Assembly: GCA_001642005.1 (NCBI GenBank)
Contig: LWCA01000217.1
Span: forward strand, 1 to 39,275
Source: Intoshia linei
Taxonomy: Eukaryota > Orthonectida > Rhopaluridae
DNA length: 39,275 nucleotides
Direction of reading: 5' to 3'
Shown: positions 1 to 9,145 of the stretch, piece by piece
Position numbering within the stretch: the stretch's first letter is position 1
Layout of the letters: each line of letters opens with the position of its first letter
Notes under the pieces: generated by a model
Databases searched by the model: none
The model's input: only the letters and a program-made list of their open reading frames with translations
What the model was told of the DNA's origin: nothing
Translations under genes and position numbers: made by a program

Positions 1-348
1 CAGTAAAAAAATTGAATTGTAAGTTTGATGATTTTGGAGTGTCAGTATAAAAATCAAAAATATAGTTTTTGAAAATTGAATGTAATTATGTCAATCCCTT
101 TAATATCTCTCTTGTCTTTATTATTATCCTTGTGAGGTTAATAATTAGGTTAATCTGATGAAATACTTTATATAATAATATCATCCACTACAGACCCCAG
201 TTAAAACTGAAATATTAAGATACCATATTATACCTACAAACCAAATTACAAAAAAATTATAAATATTCTATGGTGTTCACACCAGAGAATAATTTTTTAT
301 GAGAACAAATTGTTAATTAATTAATTGTTAACAAACATGTTAATTAAT

Positions 349-552
349 TGTGTCAGTATTTTACTTTAATTATTTTTTTAGTATTGTATATGGTTTGTCA
401 GTATTTTAGGTGCATTTACTTACAAAATAATTTTTTTTACTGCCCTTCCAATTTAAATACTGACAATAAATTATTTATACTGACAAACCATCTATAATAT
501 TAAAAAATCAATGTTTCTACTGACAAACCAATAAGAAAAATACTGACACAAT
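349..552. repeat. Short inverted-repeat element (MITE-like)
   Basis: The left arm begins TTGTGTCAGTATTTT and contains TGGTTTGTCAGTATTTT. The right arm contains ACTGACAAACCA several times and ends AAAATACTGACACAAT, the reverse complement of the left tip. The arms are imperfect and the TACTGACA/TGTCAGTA word occurs about eight times, once more near base 40. This looks like a small non-autonomous inverted-repeat element. I could not define a convincing target-site duplication, so its superfamily is open. Confidence 0.45.
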
Positions 553-579
553 AAATGCACGCCTAAAAAAAATTGTACT

Positions 580-770
580 CTTGAATATCATAACTGTTCT
601 GTGTGTTAAATTTAAAATATCAAGTCAAGAGCCTTAGAAAGGTCATTAGGACTATGGAAACTATTAGGAACAATGCATAGTATGCAAAAAAAATTATGGG
701 TCTATTTTTCATTTTGGGGTGGCTGCGAGATGGGTAGGTTCGGCTCTGCCCACGGGTCTGGAATCGACAG
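580..770 (+). repeat. Dispersed repeat family R1, copy 1
   Basis: The family core reads CATAACT, TTGTGTGTTAAATTTAAAAT, TCAAGTCAAGAGCCTTAGAAA, then a T-rich stretch and AGGTAGGTTCGGCTCTG. This copy shows all of those words in order. Related copies occur at about 4085-4330 (-), 12840-12960, 17030-17230, 17470-17660, 18480-18700 (-) and 21440-21600. No coding capacity is visible, so this is most likely a MITE or a SINE-like element. Confidence 0.6.
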
Positions 771-2069
771 TTTAAATTTGATAAAAATCTTTATGATATT
801 CAAAAATAAAATGTTTGTTTAAATGATCAATTTGGAAAAAAATAGCCATCTATTTTACAAAAATTGCATCGATCCCAAAAGAGGGACCACGGTGCGGTAT
901 ATTCCGTTACATCATTGATATTTACGATTCTTAGTTTTCATTTTCAATTTACATTTAACATTTTGTAAATTGAAAAATTTTGGCTGATAAAATGTTTTAA
1001 CCGAGAAGATGCAAATTTCTGATGATGAAATTTTTTGTCAATATAAAATGAAAGAAAATTGTATTGGAATTACATTTTTTTAATTCCAGGTATTTTAATT
1101 ATTTACTACCTGTCAATATTTTTCCAGTAATAATATGTAAAATGTTGGGTAAAAATAATAATTTGAGATTTTATTAAAATATTTTTAGTCATGAAAATTC
1201 AAATTTCTAAGAATCAAATGTATGATAAAATATTCACGGGAAAAAGCTGTATTAAAATCTGTGTTTTAAAAAATTATACAAATGTTAATTTTAAAATACA
1301 CAGGAATACAGAGACAGACATTCACGTTTATGTAATTAACTGAAAAATTTGATAATATAAGTATATAAACAAATAATTTATTTTATCATGATTCATGAAT
1401 AATAAATAATTAGTACAAAATATTTTGCATACCTCCTGGGAAATTGTACGGACACTCAGAGGTCCGTGAACCACAATTTAAGAAACACAGATCTATCTGA
1501 AACTTAACATATTAAGCAGATGAGGATACCAGACTTTAACCACTCTTAGTTAAACATAATGGATTTTTTCTGTCTAACCTTGTTCCGTTCCCGCTCAGTG
1601 GTTTCCGATTGGTGGTCCCTGGACCCATTGGGTCCAAACTATGTGCCTGGGTCGTGAAATTCAAATAAAATATCAACTTTTTTTATTTTACATTGTTAAT
1701 AGGATAATTTTTAATATTTATTACAGAGTTCTCAGATATTGGAAATTTATATAAAAGCCATAAAAATGTATTTTCATTAATTCCACATCAGTAATTTGCA
1801 TCCACACGAAAAAAGCAAATTACGATTATCCTAGCTGAATTTATCATTACATATTCAAATCATCATGTTTGAAATTTCATTCAAACAAACATGTAAAGAA
1901 TTAACTTTAAAATTCCCCAAATAGTAACTAAACAATAAAAATTACCAAGGGGTTTAATAGAATTAATTTCAGCATGGTAAATAAAACTTTGATTGTGAAT
2001 ATTCCAATAAAAATGAGAACATTCACCCTTAAAAAATAATTTTGACTGTGAATTATAAACACTGGTATT

Positions 2070-3227
2070 CTAAAAAAAATTATAAAAATAAAAAAAGTAA
2101 AAAACCACTAAAGCATTGGTAAAAATGAAATAAATCCAATTAACAACAAAAATCAAATGTTTACAACAAGTTGTATCTTTAGAAAACACCTTTGAATCAA
2201 CAAAAATATAATTTTTAGAGGAAATAAAATAATAGGCAATGATGGACAATATAGGAATATGTGGAATAAGTAAATACGATAATTTAAACCTTGAATGCTG
2301 AGTTTGACTATTTGCAATTTTTTGAAATTCATTAAAAAGTGTTTGAATTTCAAATAAATTACAAAAATCAATAAGAATAGTATACAAAGATAAATCATGA
2401 ATATTATCGACTGTTGGTTTAAAATGATTTAATTTTTTTGAATCTCGCATAGATTTCTTTGAATCCTTAAATGATTCAGTCGACTTTTGCAACTCTTGTA
2501 ATTTGCGAACATTACTTTTAGAATGACCTTTGGAAGATTCATGTAAATACAAAACATTTTGACACTCTGACAAAGATTCCATTAGTGAATGGGCAAATGA
2601 TTTAATACATAAAACATCCTGGTCCAAATAACCTTTGCAAAGATCTTGCAATTCATCTTTAATAACAACATTTTGAATGCGATTCAAATTTGAAATGTTA
2701 TCTGCAGTCTCAACTAGATTATCGTAATGACTTTTTATCAAATTTAAAGAGTCGTAAGAGTTTGAGAGGGAAAATGAAGATAAATTTTCACCAATACTAA
2801 AATTTTCAGAGTTTAACAAATTTTGTTTTGTATAAATTTTACTTTCATTTACATTGGAATCTTGAATGTCCATTATCAATGATATCCATGATCTGCGTTC
2901 ATAGATATTTGAACATTTAAAACGGAAACACACAGTATTAACTTTGGATACGATAGCAAAGCTGACCAAGTCTTCTTGACTCACTTCTACGACAGCTTTC
3001 GTTAAATCTATGTAACCACGTGCTCTAAAATTTTTAGTGTCGTTTTTTTCATAATATTTTAGAATTCCAGTTTTTTTGTATACTACTACCCATCGTTTTT
3101 GGTATCCTGAAACCACATTTGTGTATTTTAATAGCCAATTGGAAATAATAGAGTTTGTTGGTGCACCAACGTTTTTTGCACATTTACCTATTTCAAATCC
3201 CATTGCATGGTCCACAAGTCGGTTCAT
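2070..3227 (-). CDS. OSBP-like PH-domain protein, sterol-binding domain not seen
   Basis: Single open frame of 385 codons starting at the ATG at 3227. Residues about 31-122 form a PH domain of oxysterol-binding-protein type: WLLKYTNVVSGYQKRW, then YYEKND, RGYIDL, a FRFKCSN strand and the closing helix tryptophan in RRSWISLIMDI. Residues about 155-265 match the helical coiled-coil region that follows the PH domain in OSBP. In OSBPs the PH domain binds PI4P and Arf at the Golgi, and a C-terminal ORD exchanges sterol and PI4P. No FFAT motif and no ORD are visible. The last ~100 residues are hydrophobic and AT-driven and may be intron read-through: GT donors lie near 2380, just after the charged helical part. 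It may therefore be the 5' exon of a longer gene leaving the window, a truncated copy, or a short PH-only paralogue. Confidence is high for the PH domain, low for the 3' end. Confidence 0.7.
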   Translation of the reverse strand: MNRLVDHAMGFEIGKCAKNVGAPTNSIISNWLLKYTNVVSGYQKRWVVVYKKTGILKYYEKNDTKNFRARGYIDLTKAVVEVSQEDLVSFAIVSKVNTVCFRFKCSNIYERRSWISLIMDIQDSNVNESKIYTKQNLLNSENFSIGENLSSFSLSNSYDSLNLIKSHYDNLVETADNISNLNRIQNVVIKDELQDLCKGYLDQDVLCIKSFAHSLMESLSECQNVLYLHESSKGHSKSNVRKLQELQKSTESFKDSKKSMRDSKKLNHFKPTVDNIHDLSLYTILIDFCNLFEIQTLFNEFQKIANSQTQHSRFKLSYLLIPHIPILSIIAYYFISSKNYIFVDSKVFSKDTTCCKHLIFVVNWIYFIFTNALVVFYFFYFYNFF

Positions 3228-4840
3228 TTGATTGTATAGTTAAGTTTATTCTTCATTTATAAATATATAATAAACTTATATTCCATTTTGCTGCAATATC
3301 ATTAAGTATTTTATTGAAATTTAATTATATTAATTGTACAGTATTATAAATGTAATTGTTTGTAGTTTCGTTTTTATCTATTTTGTTGTAATATATTTTA
3401 CTACTTCAACAACTATATATACTACATACTACATCAACTATATATTTTATTAATTTTTAAAATGTTATGTAAATTGGTTTAATTTGGTAGATTTTTATAT
3501 ACTAAAATTTAGACTCTAAATGTAATCGATTTGTTTAAGTTCAATAGGTGAATACAATTCATAATTTCGTATTTCAATCTTTTTGAAGTGAAGTTTCTAT
3601 TGATTTAATATTAGTTCTGTTGAGCACTTACAGACATGTTTCCAATAATTACAATTTGCAATTTTGTTGCATTTATTAAAATGTTGTTTTTAGGATAATT
3701 AACCACCCAAGGCCTATTGATTCCCTTTTGGCCGGATTGATGGAAATTTTGTAGAATCATTTTTGCTACAATATATTTCAGGGTATGCATATATTTCTCT
3801 ACATTTGGATCTGTTTGAAAATTAATACTTTTGTTGCTTGAAGCACATTTAATATTTTTGAAGGTTATTTTATCTGAAAGAATTAATCACATTACTCATT
3901 TTTTCTGTCATAAGATTTTTGATTTTGGAATTTCGATATCATTCGATTAATCATCACTCAGATGTTGGAATTAAGTTGGGTTAATTTTGAAAAATTTGTT
4001 AAAATGGATAAATACCAGCCATTCGACTCCGATTTTTGAGTTGATTCTAATCCATATATCCATAACACCAAACGATTGAAATTTATTTGCGATTAAAATT
4101 TTTACATTCCTACACAGAGCCGAATCTAACTCGAGCCGCCGAAAATAAAAACATATCACAAACGATGCTATTGACTTGAAATTTTAAATTTAACACAAAA
4201 AATAGTTATGATGATGAAGATTATAATTTTTAATCCTCAATCTGCAAAAATGAAGTCACTATTTTAAAAAATCCGTCGAGGCCCGAAAAGGATCTTCGTA
4301 TGTAGACTCGGCACTGTTCTCACCGCAAGCGTGGCGGTAGATATCGGCCACTTATACTGTTAAAATTAAAAGGATGAAAATTTTAATTGTGGAGTATAAT
4401 TAATAATTATGAATTATTCACTGAGATACCATATTTAAATTAAGTCGAAAAAAATGAGAAATAAATGAATATTACATATTATGTTGTACTAGTATAGTCG
4501 GAGCATTAGAGAGGCAGCCGTAGGCCCCTATAAAATTATTAAGAAGAATGGACCTCTATTGATTTATGGGCATTGCTGAATCGATCGTTTATTATCTATA
4601 AATTAAAATGTAACCGTTGAAAATCGCATTGGTTATCGAAATTTTGGTGTATGTAAGAAATTTTCTAACATTATCTATTAATATATTTTAAAAGTAGGTC
4701 CTAATGATTGTAGGCGGGTCATATGGACCCTAGCCCATCTCCACGCTTTTGAGTATAGTAGATAATGTTTATTATGCATAATAAGAGATTTTAATGCTGA
4801 AAAATAAAAAATATAAGACCAAGTAAGTATATAAACAGTT
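3228..4840. other. Intergenic stretch with one dispersed repeat
   Basis: No supported gene. Short open frames here (for example 3971-4159 and 4678-4860 on the minus strand) show no codon bias or domain and overlap repeat sequence. A reverse-oriented copy of repeat family R1 occupies about 4085-4330, recognisable by GAGCCGAATCTA, TTGACTTGAAATTTTAAATT and the GTCGAGGCCCGAAAAGGAT block. Confidence 0.5.
4085..4330 (-). repeat. Dispersed repeat family R1, copy 2
   Basis: Read on the minus strand it shows CATAACTATTTTTTGTGTTA, AAATTTAAAATTTCAAGTCA and the terminal GGCTCTGTG, in the same order as the copy at 580-770. The flanking CGTCGAGGCCC block is also found at about 18640 (CGTCGAGACACCCCC), so the full unit is longer than the core. 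Confidence 0.55.
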
Positions 4841-4879
4841 AAAATTTGGACATTCTCCATTTTTAATATTAATGATATT

Positions 4880-5335
4880 CATTATTGCCTGACCTAGTCT
4901 TCTATTTTAAATATATTCTAAAATGTAAACTATAATAATGTGATCGCTGATCAGTGTTAAAATATTATTGAAATACTTCGCCTTTATGACAGTTAATTCA
5001 ATTTATTGGTCAAGCGTGAAAAGTTTATTAGTTTCACTTTATAATTTGAGTAATCTTTTAAAGAAGATTAAAATTTTGCACATGTTCATTTTAATATTAA
5101 TCATCTTATCGTTGCCTGATCGAGTCGTCTACTTTGAATATATGCATATATTCTAGCTATAGTAATATGATTCACAATCAAAACACGTAGGAGAGGATAC
5201 GCCTTTATGTAACTATTCTTTAAATTTATTGGCCAAGGGTCAAAATGTTTATCGGTTTCCTCTTATACATGACGATATAATTTAGATAAGCTTAAATTTT
5301 CATTCTTCTATTTTTTTAGTTTTAAGTCTGTTTAA
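4880..5335 (+). repeat. Two tandem ~220-bp upstream modules
   Basis: Two successive units share the same ordered landmarks. Unit 1 has TTGCCTGACCTAGTCTTCTA at 4894, CGCCTTTATGACAGTTAATT at about 4979 and TTATTGGTCAAGCGTG. Unit 2 has TTGCCTGATCGAGTCGTCTA at 5113, CGCCTTTATGTAACTATTCT at about 5200 and TTATTGGCCAAGGGTC. A single weaker unit (CCTTGACCGAGTCTTCTA at about 7352) precedes the third gene copy. Their constant position just upstream of the small genes suggests promoter-containing duplicated DNA; regulatory function is inferred only from position. Confidence 0.5.
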
Positions 5336-5727
5336 TATTTATAATAATTATTAAAATGGCTCAAGGTAGTGATTTTTATAAATATTTTGAATTAAATTAT
5401 AGGTAATAATCAAATTTTTCGAGATGAGGACGAGAAAAAAAACTTGTCAGAAGATACGACAATAACAGCAAACGCAGAGACTGTCGAGGCAGTTGAAACG
5501 ACGGTCCCAACGACCACACCGGTAGAACCGACATGTGATAACAACACAGAGAGTAAATTGTTACAATGTAGTTATTAATTTTTATTTAGGTTCATAAGAC
5601 ACTTTGGTCACAACTAATCTGATATTAAATATTTATTTGTAATCTAGCCTTATAATAAAGCTTTATTTAATATATTATTTCATTTTTCGCCGTTTATCAT
5701 TTTGATTCCACATTTCTACTGTTTAAT
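4968..5727 (+). repeat. Inverted-repeat arm A (with 6404-7163)
   Basis: Roughly 760 bp here reappear, reverse-complemented and with only scattered differences, at 6404-7163. The arm contains the upstream module, the complete small gene at 5356-5578 and its AATAAAGCTTTATT polyadenylation region. The ~676-bp spacer 5728-6403 is AT-rich and non-repeated. The high identity, including the intron, implies a recent segmental duplication or gene conversion. Confidence 0.85.
5356..5578 (+). CDS. Small acidic Thr-rich protein, family copy A
   Basis: Not recognised. Two exons, 5356-5365 and 5403-5578, flank a 37-nt intron (GTAGTG...TATAG). Splicing gives 61 residues beginning MAQGNNQIFRDEDEKK and ending SKLLQCSY. 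The middle is rich in Thr, Val, Pro and Glu (for example VEAVETTVPTTTPVEP); there are two Cys near the end, no signal peptide and no membrane segment. The intron falls after the first base of codon 4 in all members of the family, which supports the model. ATG lies in ATTAAAATGG. An AATAAAGCTTTATT polyadenylation-like palindrome follows near 5655. Copy B at 6552-6771 is a mirror-image near-duplicate, and both frames are intact despite several base differences, which argues that they are coding. Function unknown. Confidence 0.65.
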
Positions 5728-6403
5728 TTAAAAATTAATATAATATTAAATATTATTATTATCATTATGAACAGGTACAAATATAATATATATATATAAA
5801 TATATAATAAATATAAAAAATAAATAATAATAATACATAATAATTAAATTTGTATAATGTGCACAAATTGTATTCAATTTCGAATGACGACAATGAAAAA
5901 TTGAATATAAATTCAGCAAGTTTTACTCAACTATAATTATAGTAATTATAATTACTAATCGTACATTTTTTACAAATTATTTTTAATAAAAATTTAATCC
6001 GACTTTTAGGATTTTTGAAACAAAAAAATATAAAATCATAATAACAAATATTTTTATTTGGTGAACTTAAATTTAGTAAAGAATATTTAATGTATGATAA
6101 AATATTGAAATTTTTGGTGTTCATTTTATCATTAATAGTAAACCAAAAATGTTAATCAAAAAATGGTCAATATAAAAGTTTCATACTTATTTTTAAAAAT
6201 TTATAAAAAAACTCAAATTTTCGTGCGGCGCACCGGTTAAGAATCACTGAGTTACATAGTGAAAAATATTTCAATACGAAGATTAATGTTTGATAATGTG
6301 GAATAAATTAATATTAATAGACATATTTTTGAGTTGATATTTAATAAATAACAAATGTAATAATATTATTGATAATAACATTTAATATTTTATTAAGTAT
6401 GAA
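5728..6403. other. Spacer between inverted-repeat arms
   Basis: Highly AT-rich, with TA-dinucleotide runs near 5790-5815. A reverse-oriented hAT-like tip, GGTTAAGAATCACTG, lies at about 6235-6249; the same word (GGTTAAGAATCTCTG) recurs at about 36661, but I found no opposite end for either. The minus-strand open frame 5927-6124 is low-complexity Asn/Lys/Ile translation and is not supported as a gene. Confidence 0.4.
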
Positions 6404-7163
6404 ATTAAACAGTAAAAATGTGGAAGCGAAATAATAAACTGATCAAAATATAAAATATATAAGATAAAGCTTTATTATAAGGTTAAATTAAAAAGAAATA
6501 TTTAACATCAGATTAGTTGTCACCAGAGTGTCTTATGAACCTAAATAAAAATTAATAACTACATTGTAACGATTTACTCTCTGTGTTGTTCTCACATGTC
6601 GGTTCTACCGGTGTGGTCGTGGGGACCGTCGTTTCAACTGCCTCGACAGTGTCTGGGTTTGCAGTTGTTGTCGTATTTTCTGACAAGTTCTTTTTCTCGT
6701 CGTCATCTTGAAAAATTTGATTACCTATAATTTAATTCAAAATGTTTATTAAAATCACTACCTTGAGCCATTTTAATAATTATTATAAATATTAAACAGA
6801 CTTAAAACTAAAAAAATAGAAGAATGAAAATTTAAGCTTATCTAAATTATATCGTCATGTATAAGAGGAAACCGATAAACATTTTGACCCTTGGCCAATA
6901 AATTTAAAGAATAGTTACATAAAGGCGTATCCTCTCCTACGTGTTTTGATTGTGAATCATATTACTATAGCTAGAATATATGCATATATTCAAAATAGAC
7001 GACTCGATCAGGTAACGATAAGATGATTAATATCAAAATAAACATGTGCAAAATTTTAATTTTCTTCAAAAGATATCTCAAATTATAAAGTGAAACTAAT
7101 AAACTTTTCACGCTTGACCAATAAATTGAATTAACTGTCATAAAGGCGTAATATTTCAATTTA
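6404..7163 (-). repeat. Inverted-repeat arm B
   Basis: Reverse complement of 4968-5727. It carries the gene at 6552-6771 and its upstream modules. Differences from arm A are single-base changes plus small indels, for example one Asn codon missing near the start of exon 2. Confidence 0.85.
6552..6771 (-). CDS. Small acidic Thr-rich protein, family copy B
   Basis: Two exons, 6771-6762 and 6724-6552, separated by a 37-nt intron at the same position and phase as in copy A. The spliced product has 60 residues, beginning MAQGNQIFQDDDEKK and ending SKSLQCSY. Compared with copy A it has one Asn fewer and several conservative replacements (Glu/Asp, Ile/Thr, Ala/Pro), with no frameshift or stop. It is transcribed towards copy A. 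No known domain, signal peptide or membrane span. Function unknown; the evidence for coding rests on the preserved frame and splice sites between copies. Confidence 0.65.
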
Positions 7164-7607
7164 ATTCAGGATTCCTGAACTATTAAGGCATTATATTGCA
7201 AAAAACAATGCAATCATTGATTGAAATAATGGATAAAATATGAGACACGGTAAGATTAACATGCCATCAATTATAAACCTATTGTTAATTAAGCATATGA
7301 AGTTGTAACATTTCATACGTGTCAACGATTAAAATTAATTTCAGTCCTTTACTTCGTCCTTGACCGAGTCTTCTAATTTAAATATGCCTAGATTTCAACT
7401 TTAAAATTAGAGAACAATATATTATTGTATTAAAATACACGAATGAACCCCCTTGCACGACTAATCCAATCTATTCGTTCAGCGTGGAAATTTTGATTGA
7501 TTTCTCTCTATAATTAATTATAAAATTTGAACAAGCTTAAATTTTCATTCTTCTGTTTTTGATTTCAAATTTGTTTAAGCAATTTAATATTTCTAGTAAT
7601 TATTAAA

Positions 7608-7778
7608 ATAGCTCAAGGTAGTAATTTTAATGAATATTTTGTATGTAATTATAGGTAACATTAACATTTTTCGATATGAAAATGAGAAAAAGAACCCCAG
7701 AGACTACTGTCTCAACGACAACACCGGCAGAATCTGCCTGTGAGAACAGAGTGTAAATCGTTAAAATGTGGTTATTAA
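7608..7778 (+). pseudogene. Decayed third copy of the small-protein family
   Basis: Upstream and intron sequence align with copy A: AATTATTAAAATAGCTCAAG, then a 37-nt GTAGTA...TATAG intron (7618-7654), then GTAACATTAACATTTTTCGA. The start codon is ATA instead of ATG. Exon 2 has lost about 30 bases around the LSEDTT-equivalent segment, which shifts the frame; the original frame reappears only briefly (TTVSTTTPAES). An AATAAAGCTTTATT-like signal still follows near 7848. It therefore looks like a pseudogene, and it shows that the family is older than the inverted duplication. Confidence 0.7.
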
Positions 7779-7879
7779 TCTTTTATTTACGTTTATAAGA
7801 CTCTGGTAAAATTCTATTCAATATTAATTATTTAATCTAAACAATTAATAAAGCTTTATTTAATTCATTATTTTGTATA

Positions 7880-8451
7880 TCATATAACAAGATGAACAGA
7901 CAATGCACATATTGAATATATCAGTAGAATCAGATATAATGAGATTATGTAAATTGAAAATATACTCTAACGGAGCATATAATGATTTAAATTTCACACA
8001 TGTCCAATGGATCATGCAATAAAATCTTAGATTTTACAAGTAAATTTTTAATTTTGACTCAATGGAGTTTTAAAATTCAATCTTCGACATAAGAATGTAG
8101 TGGTGCATTGGTTTGAACATTAAAGAGTCACCATTAAGTAATAATATTACATATTGAGCCATGTTAAATTAGTGAGTCCTTTATTAAGTTATGGTTTTCC
8201 TGTAAAATACACATTAGTAATTTATTGAGGTGTATAATTAAGAACTAAATAAACAGCGTTGTCCAAGGACCTAAAAACAGTTGGAAACCCAGTTTTGTGC
8301 CTCGGTAATACACTGCACTACCATGACTATAATGCAAATGGTTGATTAAACAAAATGATTATGGGTTGCTTGTCATTAATCAGATTATTCAAATAATCCA
8401 AAAATTAATTAATCATTTTGATATATTTTAATTTTGCGATAAATAGTAAAA
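7880..8451. other. Intergenic stretch, nothing recognised
   Basis: AT-rich sequence without a supported exon, repeat boundary or RNA gene. It precedes the fourth family member and presumably includes its promoter. Confidence 0.4.
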
Positions 8452-8670
8452 ATGTTTCAAGGTAATAACTTATATATTAAGTGTACTAATATTAATATTA
8501 ATACAGAAAGAAACGATTATAAATATGACAAAAATAATCCAGCTGATGCTACCTCTATGTCAACCGAATCGGCTCAAATAGAAGAAACCAGACCAATTGA
8601 GATTGAACCAGTAAATGAAAACGATGGTTCATATAATATATTAGATTATTTTACAATATGGTCCATTTAA
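8452..8670 (+). CDS. Divergent fourth member of the small-protein family
   Basis: The frame from the ATG at 8452 is open for 72 codons. A candidate 45-nt intron (8462-8506, GTAATA...TACAG) lies exactly where the other members have theirs, after ATG-TTT-CAA-G compared with ATG-GCT-CAA-G. Because 45 is a multiple of three, both readings stay in frame. Spliced, the protein has 57 residues, starts MFQERNDYKYDKNNP, continues with an acidic TSMSTESAQIEE and IEIEPVNEND segment and ends DYFTIWSI. Size, acidity, the Thr/Pro-containing centre and intron position tie it to copies A and B; residue identity is low. An AATAAA signal lies about 12 bases after the stop. Function unknown. Confidence 0.5.
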   Translation: MFQGNNLYIKCTNININTERNDYKYDKNNPADATSMSTESAQIEETRPIEIEPVNENDGSYNILDYFTIWSI

Positions 8671-9145
8671 CCGTAACGTTAAATAAACTTTTCAAATTAT
8701 TCGATACTTCAGTTTACTCGTAAATAATTTATATTTACAACATATTTAATTTCTTAACACTATTTGGAGTGTTTAATGAAACTGGATATACAAAAACTAC
8801 TGTGTTACAGCAAACATTTTGCGCTGAAATCCGAGAGAAACATCACACATCATCATTCTCTGGATATCACTATAACTCAAATAATATTCGAAAGCTTTCT
8901 TGAAATATTTTTCATATTTTTCAATTTTGCTTCTAAAAATTTAAAACTATAATTACAATAATGTTATATTAAATTAATAGACATAAAAACTACATATAAA
9001 TACTGTATTTTGAAAATAGTCTCTATAATATAATAGAATAGAGAAAATTTGTTACATTTTAAACTTCAAAATCAAAAAATTATGCAGTTACCGCCTTTAT
9101 TATTTATTTTACTAATAAAAAACCTTTCAATAATAAATAATAATA
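8671..9145. other. Intergenic stretch, nothing recognised
   Basis: This separates the convergent 3' ends of the small gene (+) and Tom70 (-). The open frame 8764-8952 begins at TTG, has no bias and is not supported. TTTATT runs near 9099-9108 could serve as a minus-strand polyadenylation signal for Tom70. Confidence 0.4.

Larger units (their letters stand above)
1..2069. other. Gene-free, repeat-derived stretch
   Basis: I see no convincing exon on either strand. The stretch holds the inverted-repeat element at 349-552, a copy of a dispersed repeat at about 580-770, and fragments near 1440-1500 and 1590-1650 that read like hAT-type element tips (CTCAGTGGTTTCCGATTGG, and GTGAACCACAATTTAAG in reverse). 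The remaining 3' exons of the OSBP-like gene, if they exist, would have to lie here or beyond the left edge; I looked for the ORD signature and did not find it. Confidence 0.5.

Noticed and set aside
4968-5156. 62-codon frame repeated at 6971-7159 on the other strand
   Set aside because: The two frames match only because they lie on recent inverted-repeat arms. They start at TTG, overlap the tandem upstream modules and show no coding character.
5927-6124. Minus-strand 65-codon frame in the inverted-repeat spacer
   Set aside because: Asn/Lys/Ile/Tyr-rich translation typical of random AT-rich DNA; no neighbouring splice or conservation evidence.
8764-8952. 62-codon plus-strand frame downstream of the fourth small gene
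   Set aside because: Non-ATG start, no family signature, no intron at the family position, composition like the flanks.
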